This document shows positions 5,776-10,069 of a stretch of DNA of 10,069 bases, piece by piece; the first letter of the stretch is position 1; each line of letters opens with the position of its first letter. Source of the DNA: Bacteroidota bacterium (GTDB lineage: Bacteria > Bacteroidota > Bacteroidia > Flavobacteriales_D > Crocinitomicaceae); assembly GCA_024280195.1 (NCBI GenBank), contig JAJRQP010000200.1, positions 1 through 10,069 on the forward strand, given 5' to 3'. The notes beneath the pieces are model-generated. The model did not search any database. It saw only the letters and a list, made by a program, of their open reading frames with translations, and was not told the DNA's origin. A program made the translations under genes and the position numbers.

Positions 5776-6405
5776 ATACACACTAATTCTCCAAGGAAAA
5801 GCTTTCTCATGAGTAACTCTCTTAAAACCATTTTCTACAACTAAATCATTCATCATTTTTTCAGAATGGATAAAAGTTCTAAATGGATTTCTTTTAAGAA
5901 AAAAGTATAACCTCAATAATTTGTTGGATGTTTTAGAAAGAAAAGTATCCATTGGGTAAATGAAAGCGTAGTATTGCTTAGCCTTTGAAGTTGACTCGTT
6001 AATCAATGCTTTCGCATCTGGATAGCAACAAACAACACGTTCCAAAGTGACAATGTCATGCTGTTGAATAGATGAGCTTGCATCAATAAAATCGCCATAA
6101 ATAAAATTCATTTTATCTTCTGTTTTATTCTCTCGCATCAGACTTTTTGCAACTTCAATATATGAAGTAGAAGCATCAACATCTGTAGAGTTAGCAATTC
6201 CTTTCTTAATGAGCTCATGTTGAATGACTCCAATTCCTCCACCGATATCAAGTAGGGTTAAACCTTCAATTCCTTGTTTACTCATTGTGTCAATCAGTAT
6301 CTGCGTAGTTTTGTTGGGGCCTTTTTTACGATATGCTTTTAGATTTTTTTGAGCTTCTTTTTTATCAAAAATGGATTCTGCTCCACAACAATGAATACAA
6401 GTCAT
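5761..6405 (-). CDS. Class I SAM-dependent methyltransferase with N-terminal cysteine motif
   Basis: Transfers a methyl group from S-adenosylmethionine; the acceptor is unknown. The 214 residues from the ATG at 6405 carry an N-terminal CIHCCGAE (Cys3, Cys6, Cys7), AYRKKGPNKTT (24-34), the SAM-binding motif LLDIGGGIG (51-59), the acidic motif DVDAST (75-80), GDF (104-106) and LERVVCCYPD (121-130). The CxxCC start plus YRKKGP and CCYPD mark a distinct subgroup seen scattered across bacteria, usually named only as SAM methyltransferase. A TTG at 6435 would add ten residues, but it overlaps a weak -7-like element (TATCTTGT, minus strand, 6432-6439), so I prefer the ATG, where the conserved part begins. 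No membrane segment or signal. It is a lone minus-strand gene between unrelated neighbours and gives no pathway clue. Confidence 0.87.
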   Translation of the reverse strand: MTCIHCCGAESIFDKKEAQKNLKAYRKKGPNKTTQILIDTMSKQGIEGLTLLDIGGGIGVIQHELIKKGIANSTDVDASTSYIEVAKSLMRENKTEDKMNFIYGDFIDASSSIQQHDIVTLERVVCCYPDAKALINESTSKAKQYYAFIYPMDTFLSKTSNKLLRLYFFLKRNPFRTFIHSEKMMNDLVVENGFKRVTHEKAFPWRISVYKKSR

Positions 6406-6454
6406 ATCTTTGGTTTTAAGTCTATAAAAATACAAGATATTAAGTTCTTTTTAT

Positions 6455-6462
6455 GACCTTTG
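6455..6462 (+). promoter_or_regulatory. Putative -7 box of the TonB-dependent receptor gene
   Basis: GACCTTTG differs from TAnnTTTG only in the first base and lies 15 bases before the ATG at 6478, leaving a leader of about ten bases. No convincing -33 element is seen. The region from 6406 to 6477 must also hold the divergent methyltransferase promoter. Confidence 0.4.
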
Positions 6463-6477
6463 TGAAAAAATAATTGA

Positions 6478-8808
6478 ATGAAAATACTTCTTCTGCTTTT
6501 TGGCTTTCTTTTTTACATGTCACTTTCTGCGCAAACAATCAAAGGGGTTGTTATCGACAAGCAATCACAAGCAACGATTCCTGGAGCAAAAGTAGTTTTG
6601 AAAACAGCAGATACCATCATTAGAACTCTGTCAGATATTTATGGAGAATTTCGTTTGGAAAACATTCCATTAGGGCGTCAAGTTATACAGGTTAGTTATC
6701 CTGGTTATGAGTTGGTTACCATTCCTAATTTGATGGTTATTGTAGGGAAAGAATTGCACGTAAAAGTACAATTGGAAGAACGAATTAATGAAATAGCAGA
6801 GGTTGTAGTTAGTGGGAAGGATAAGAGTGGGGAGATCATTAACAAGATGGCAACGGTGAGTACTCGATCTATTTCAATAGATGATGTCGGTAAATTTGCC
6901 GGCTCCTTGCAAGATCCTGCTAGAATGGCACAAAATTTTGCAGGAGTCAGTGGCGCTAATGATGCTAGAAATGACATTGTTGTAAGAGGTAATTCTCCCG
7001 GTGGTGTTCTTTGGAGAATGGAAGGGATTGATATTCCAAGCCCGAATCACTTTTCGACTTTAGGCACAACAGGAGGACCAATTAGCATGTTAAACATTAA
7101 CAATCTTGCTAATTCTGATTTTATGACGAGTGCTTGGAGTGCAGACTATGGAAATGCACTATCTGGGGTATTTGATTTACAACTTAGAAATGGAAATCAT
7201 TCTAAACGAGAATACATTGCACAGGTTGGATTTAATGGTTTTGAATTTGGAGCAGAAGGTCCTTTTAAGAAAGGAAAAAGAGCATCTTACATTTTAAATT
7301 ATCGTTATTCTACATTAGCTATTATGAGTGCTTTGGGAATTAACTTAGGTACGGGAACAGCTGTCCCACAATACCAAGATTTAACCTTGAAGTTAGACTT
7401 TCCAACAAAAAAAGCAGGAAGATTTTCAATTTTTGGAATAGGAGGAATTAGTTACATTGAATCGGAAACAGATTCAACAGAAACAGATAACATTTACTTC
7501 TTTCCAAGTACGAAATCCAATGTTTCGTCAAGCACAGGGATTTTAGGAGTTTCGCATCGTTATTTTTTCAATAATAAAACATTTTCAAAGTTGGTGCTTT
7601 CTGCAAGTACTCAAAACAGTGGGATAGACATCGATACACTATTGAATAACAACTACATCAAGTTTTATTCTCAATCCAATAATCAAACGAAATATTCTGC
7701 CAATTATAAAATAAACAAGAAGTTTAATGCCAAGAATACTGCAACAATTGGAGCTATTTACGATTACTTTTCTTTTGACATCATTGATTCTATCAAGGTT
7801 GGAAACAGTTATTCGAAGACTTCAGACTTCCGTGGAGGAACAAGCTTGGTGCAAGCTTATTTAATGTGGCAACATCGTTTTAGCAATTTATTGACGATGA
7901 ACTTAGGTGTCCATTCTCAACACTTACTAATGAATAATTCTAACAGCTTAGAGCCTAGAGTTGGCTTAAAATATAAATTCACGGAACGACAAACGTTGAG
8001 TATTGGAGGAGGGATGCACAGTCAAATGCAACGTGTTCCATCTTATTTTTATGAAGAAATAGTTGCGGGAGAAAGTACAACGCCTAATAAAAGCCTGAAT
8101 TTTACGCGCACCATTCATTCGGTTATAGGACATGATTTAGATATTGGGAAAGGGTTGCATCTTAAAACAGAATTCTATTACCAATATCTTTACAATGCTC
8201 CTGTCGATACATTTCCAAGTGCATTCTCTGCGCTTAATCAAGGTGCAGATTTTGCAGAATTTTCTAGAACGGGACTTGTAAATGAAGGAAAGGGGTATAA
8301 CTATGGTGGAGAATTAACTCTTGAAAAATTCTATTCAAAAGGATATTATTTCTTAGTTACAGCATCTATTTTTGATTCCAAATATCAAGGAAGTGATCAA
8401 GTTTTAAGAAACACAGCCTTTAATACCAACTATGTTTTTAATGCGCTTGGTGGAAAAGAGTTTAAAATTGCCAAAAAAATGACGCTCGGATTTGATGTCA
8501 AAGTAACTTATGCTGGAGGTAGGAGATATACACCAATAGATTTGCCAGCATCACAAGCAAGTGGTTCTGCAGTTTATATCTACTCTAAAGCTTATTCAGA
8601 GCAAAACCCAGCCTATTTTAGAACCGACTTCAAAATAACCTTTAGAATGGATCAAAAGAAAATATCTCATTGGTTCTCTATTGATTTGCAGAATGTGACC
8701 AATCAGAAGAATATCTTTTTGTACGGATATAATTCTACAACCAACCAATTAGGAGCAACTTACCAACGTGGATTCTTTCCTGATATTACGTATAAACTGT
8801 GGTTCTAA
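6478..8808 (+). CDS. TonB-dependent outer-membrane receptor with carboxypeptidase-regulatory-like domain
   Basis: An outer-membrane beta-barrel that takes up a ligand using TonB-ExbBD energy. The 776 residues comprise a signal peptide (1-18/19, ending SLSAQ), a CarboxypepD_reg-like Ig-fold domain (about 20-100; GVVIDKQSQATIPGAKVVL, YGEFRLENIPLG), and a possible TonB-box region near 106-113 (IAEVVVSG). The plug is about 130-240, with DIVVRGNSPGGVLWRMEGID (166-185) and SADYGNALSG (221-230). The barrel ends in the C-terminal aromatic signature DITYKLWF. It is clearly shorter than SusC-type receptors (about 1000 residues), and no SusD, enzyme or siderophore gene adjoins, so the substrate cannot be named. 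It appears intact and monocistronic. Confidence 0.93.
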   Translation: MKILLLLFGFLFYMSLSAQTIKGVVIDKQSQATIPGAKVVLKTADTIIRTLSDIYGEFRLENIPLGRQVIQVSYPGYELVTIPNLMVIVGKELHVKVQLEERINEIAEVVVSGKDKSGEIINKMATVSTRSISIDDVGKFAGSLQDPARMAQNFAGVSGANDARNDIVVRGNSPGGVLWRMEGIDIPSPNHFSTLGTTGGPISMLNINNLANSDFMTSAWSADYGNALSGVFDLQLRNGNHSKREYIAQVGFNGFEFGAEGPFKKGKRASYILNYRYSTLAIMSALGINLGTGTAVPQYQDLTLKLDFPTKKAGRFSIFGIGGISYIESETDSTETDNIYFFPSTKSNVSSSTGILGVSHRYFFNNKTFSKLVLSASTQNSGIDIDTLLNNNYIKFYSQSNNQTKYSANYKINKKFNAKNTATIGAIYDYFSFDIIDSIKVGNSYSKTSDFRGGTSLVQAYLMWQHRFSNLLTMNLGVHSQHLLMNNSNSLEPRVGLKYKFTERQTLSIGGGMHSQMQRVPSYFYEEIVAGESTTPNKSLNFTRTIHSVIGHDLDIGKGLHLKTEFYYQYLYNAPVDTFPSAFSALNQGADFAEFSRTGLVNEGKGYNYGGELTLEKFYSKGYYFLVTASIFDSKYQGSDQVLRNTAFNTNYVFNALGGKEFKIAKKMTLGFDVKVTYAGGRRYTPIDLPASQASGSAVYIYSKAYSEQNPAYFRTDFKITFRMDQKKISHWFSIDLQNVTNQKNIFLYGYNSTTNQLGATYQRGFFPDITYKLWF

Positions 8809-8821
8809 GAGCTTAGTTTTT

Positions 8822-8839
8822 TGGATGCTGAGGCATCTA
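8822..8839 (+). terminator. Small hairpin between receptor and helicase genes
   Basis: TGGATGC (8822-8828) pairs with GCATCTA (8833-8839) around a TGAG loop: seven pairs with one G-U. It is followed only by an interrupted T-rich stretch (TATTTTAATTA), so as a terminator it is weak. It sits directly in front of the helicase -7 box and could instead be a regulatory site. Confidence 0.35.
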
Positions 8840-8848
8840 TATTTTAAT

Positions 8849-8856
8849 TACTTTTG
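8849..8856 (+). promoter_or_regulatory. Bacteroidetes -7 box upstream of the RNA helicase gene
   Basis: TACTTTTG is an exact match to TAnnTTTG, 14 bases before the ATG at 8871. The closest TTG (8821-8823) is 25 bases upstream, slightly far for a -33 element. It implies a short leader and transcription independent of the receptor. Confidence 0.55.
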
Positions 8857-8870
8857 CTAAAAATAATCAA

Positions 8871-10069
8871 ATGGCAACTTTTCAAGACTTAAACATATCA
8901 AAGCAATTACAAAATGCACTTATTGATTTGGAATTCGAAACTCCAACACCGATTCAAGAGCAAGCTTTTTCTGTTGTACTATCCGGAAAAGACATTGTAG
9001 GAATTGCTCAAACCGGTACCGGTAAAACCTTGGCCTATATGCTGCCGATTCTTCGTGATTTAAAGTATTCTGAACAAACTAACCCCCGAGTTTTAGTTCT
9101 TGTACCAACTAGAGAATTGGTTTTACAAGTGGTTGATGAGATTCAGAAGTTTGCAAAATACATGACTGTACGTGTTTTAGGAGTGTATGGTGGGACAAAT
9201 ATCAATACGCAAGCACAGAAAGTATTACAAGGAACCGATATCATCGTTGCAACTCCAGGACGTTTATATGACCTAGTTCTAGCAAATTCATTGCAACTTA
9301 AATCGATTAAAAAATTGGTTATTGATGAAGTGGATGTGATGCTGGATCTTGGTTTTAGAAGGCAAATTACCAATATTTTTGAATTGATGCCCGAACGTCG
9401 TCAGAATATTATGTTCTCCGCAACAATGACGGATGATGTAGCAGAGTTAATTGACGATTCTTTTATTAGTCCTGTTAAAATTGCGATTGCAGTCAGTGGG
9501 ACACCATTGGATAACATCAAGCAGTCTTGCTACAAGGTGGAGAATTTCTACACGAAAGTTAATTTACTGAAGCATCTACTTTCTGATCACGATACATTCC
9601 GGAAAATTTTGGTTTTTGTCTCCAATAAGAAAAGTGCTGATAGAGTCTTTGATGAAATCTCATTGAGATTCGTTGATAATGTCAGTGTTATTCACTCTAA
9701 TAAGTCGCAAAATTACAGAATTCGATCCATCGAAGAATTTGACAACGATATCAATCGTATTCTCGTGGCAACAGATGTTATGGCTAGAGGATTGGATTTA
9801 GAAAAAATCACACACGTGATCAATTTTGACGTTCCTAATTTTCCAGAGAACTACATGCACAGAATTGGTAGAACTGGTCGTGCTGAAAAAGAAGGAAATA
9901 CCATTCTATTCTATACAGAGAAAGAAGAAGCGTATAAGAACAGCATTGAAGAATTGATGGATTACAAAATCCCATCATTAGATTTTCCTTCTGAGGTAGA
10001 AATTTCAAAAGAATTGACTCCTGAAGAAATGCCTGATGATTCAATGGCGGCAAATAGTCACAATAGAAA
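8871..10069 (+). CDS. DEAD-box ATP-dependent RNA helicase (partial, right end off window)
   Basis: Unwinds or remodels RNA duplexes at the expense of ATP in the cytoplasm. 399 codons are open to the right edge with no stop. All core motifs are present: upstream aromatic Phe4, Q motif TPTPIQ (24-29), motif I AQTGTGKT (46-53), Ia PTREL (79-83), Ib TPGR (128-131), II DEVD (152-155), III SAT (183-185), IV ILVFVSN (246-252), V ATDVMARGLD (300-309) and VI HRIGRTGR (330-337). Motif II has Val in place of the usual Ala, with the catalytic Asp and Glu kept; I recall this variant, with the VDVMLDLGF context, from flavobacterial relatives. After the RecA-like domains comes IEELMDYKIPSLDFPSEVEIS (359-379) and the start of a short tail, so little is missing. 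Along with the cold-shock protein it suggests cold or RNA-structure adaptation. No coding sequence upstream is linked to it. Confidence 0.93.
   Translation, partial: MATFQDLNISKQLQNALIDLEFETPTPIQEQAFSVVLSGKDIVGIAQTGTGKTLAYMLPILRDLKYSEQTNPRVLVLVPTRELVLQVVDEIQKFAKYMTVRVLGVYGGTNINTQAQKVLQGTDIIVATPGRLYDLVLANSLQLKSIKKLVIDEVDVMLDLGFRRQITNIFELMPERRQNIMFSATMTDDVAELIDDSFISPVKIAIAVSGTPLDNIKQSCYKVENFYTKVNLLKHLLSDHDTFRKILVFVSNKKSADRVFDEISLRFVDNVSVIHSNKSQNYRIRSIEEFDNDINRILVATDVMARGLDLEKITHVINFDVPNFPENYMHRIGRTGRAEKEGNTILFYTEKEEAYKNSIEELMDYKIPSLDFPSEVEISKELTPEEMPDDSMAANSHNR

Noticed and set aside
6403..6435. Extended methyltransferase start at the TTG (6435), adding ten residues.
   Set aside because: The conserved CxxCC segment begins right after the ATG at 6405, and the TTG overlaps a weak -7-like element. 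Not excluded, but less likely.
6705..6977. Minus-strand frame of 90 codons inside the TonB receptor gene.
   Set aside because: It lies wholly inside an intact, recognisable receptor and has no domain or start signal of its own.
8478..8808. Possible SusC/SusD-type polysaccharide locus around the TonB receptor.
   Set aside because: The receptor is too short for SusC and is followed directly by an RNA helicase; no SusD, glycosidase or sulfatase is present.
9143..10053. Minus-strand frames at 9143-9373 and 9835-10053 inside the helicase gene.
   Set aside because: They are antisense to conserved helicase motifs and show no family resemblance.

Overview
This window looks like chromosomal DNA of a Bacteroidota member, most likely a flavobacterium-like organism (Flavobacteriales). 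It is AT-rich. Several genes follow Bacteroidetes-type -7 boxes (TAnnTTTG), for example TACCTTTG at 5024-5031 and TACTTTTG at 8849-8856. There are no obvious Shine-Dalgarno sequences. The protein set is typical of the phylum: a non-SusC TonB-dependent receptor with an N-terminal carboxypeptidase-regulatory-like domain, lipoproteins with acidic residues after the lipid cysteine, a cold-shock protein that opens MARSQETFSKKEKEK, and a DEAD-box helicase whose motif II reads DEVD.

Layout, left to right. The minus strand from the left edge to 1143 holds the N-terminal 381 codons of a YcbB/LdtD-type L,D-transpeptidase lipoprotein; its catalytic His/Cys end lies outside the window. Divergent from it, a rhomboid protease and a class IV aminotransferase form a tight pair (1193-2655). 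Next come a small cysteine-rich lipoprotein (2725-3123), a strong intrinsic terminator (3144-3171) and, eight bases after the T-run, a YwbE-family gene (3180-3380). A hybrid sensor kinase follows (3438-4988), with a periplasmic amino-acid-type binding domain and a HisKA_2 kinase core. A cold-shock-domain protein (5155-5724) has its own promoter and a roughly 120-base leader that begins with a hairpin. It converges on a SAM-dependent methyltransferase (minus, 5761-6405), and the two share a bidirectional terminator. A TonB-dependent receptor (6478-8808) and a DEAD-box RNA helicase (8871 to the right edge, cut off) complete the window.

The genes do not form one pathway. Two themes recur. Four products act in or across the envelope after leaving the cytoplasm (transpeptidase, Cys-rich lipoprotein, sensor kinase, receptor), and a fifth, the rhomboid, sits in the inner membrane. 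Two are RNA-remodelling proteins of the cold-adaptation type (cold-shock protein and helicase), separated here by the methyltransferase and receptor. Most genes appear to be single transcription units; only rhomboid-aminotransferase looks like a real operon. I saw no tRNA, rRNA, CRISPR array, insertion sequence or phage gene. No gene-free stretch exceeds about 170 bases.

I do not see a clear new multi-gene system. The most worthwhile unknown is the cysteine-rich lipoprotein, a candidate metal- or thiol-active envelope protein.
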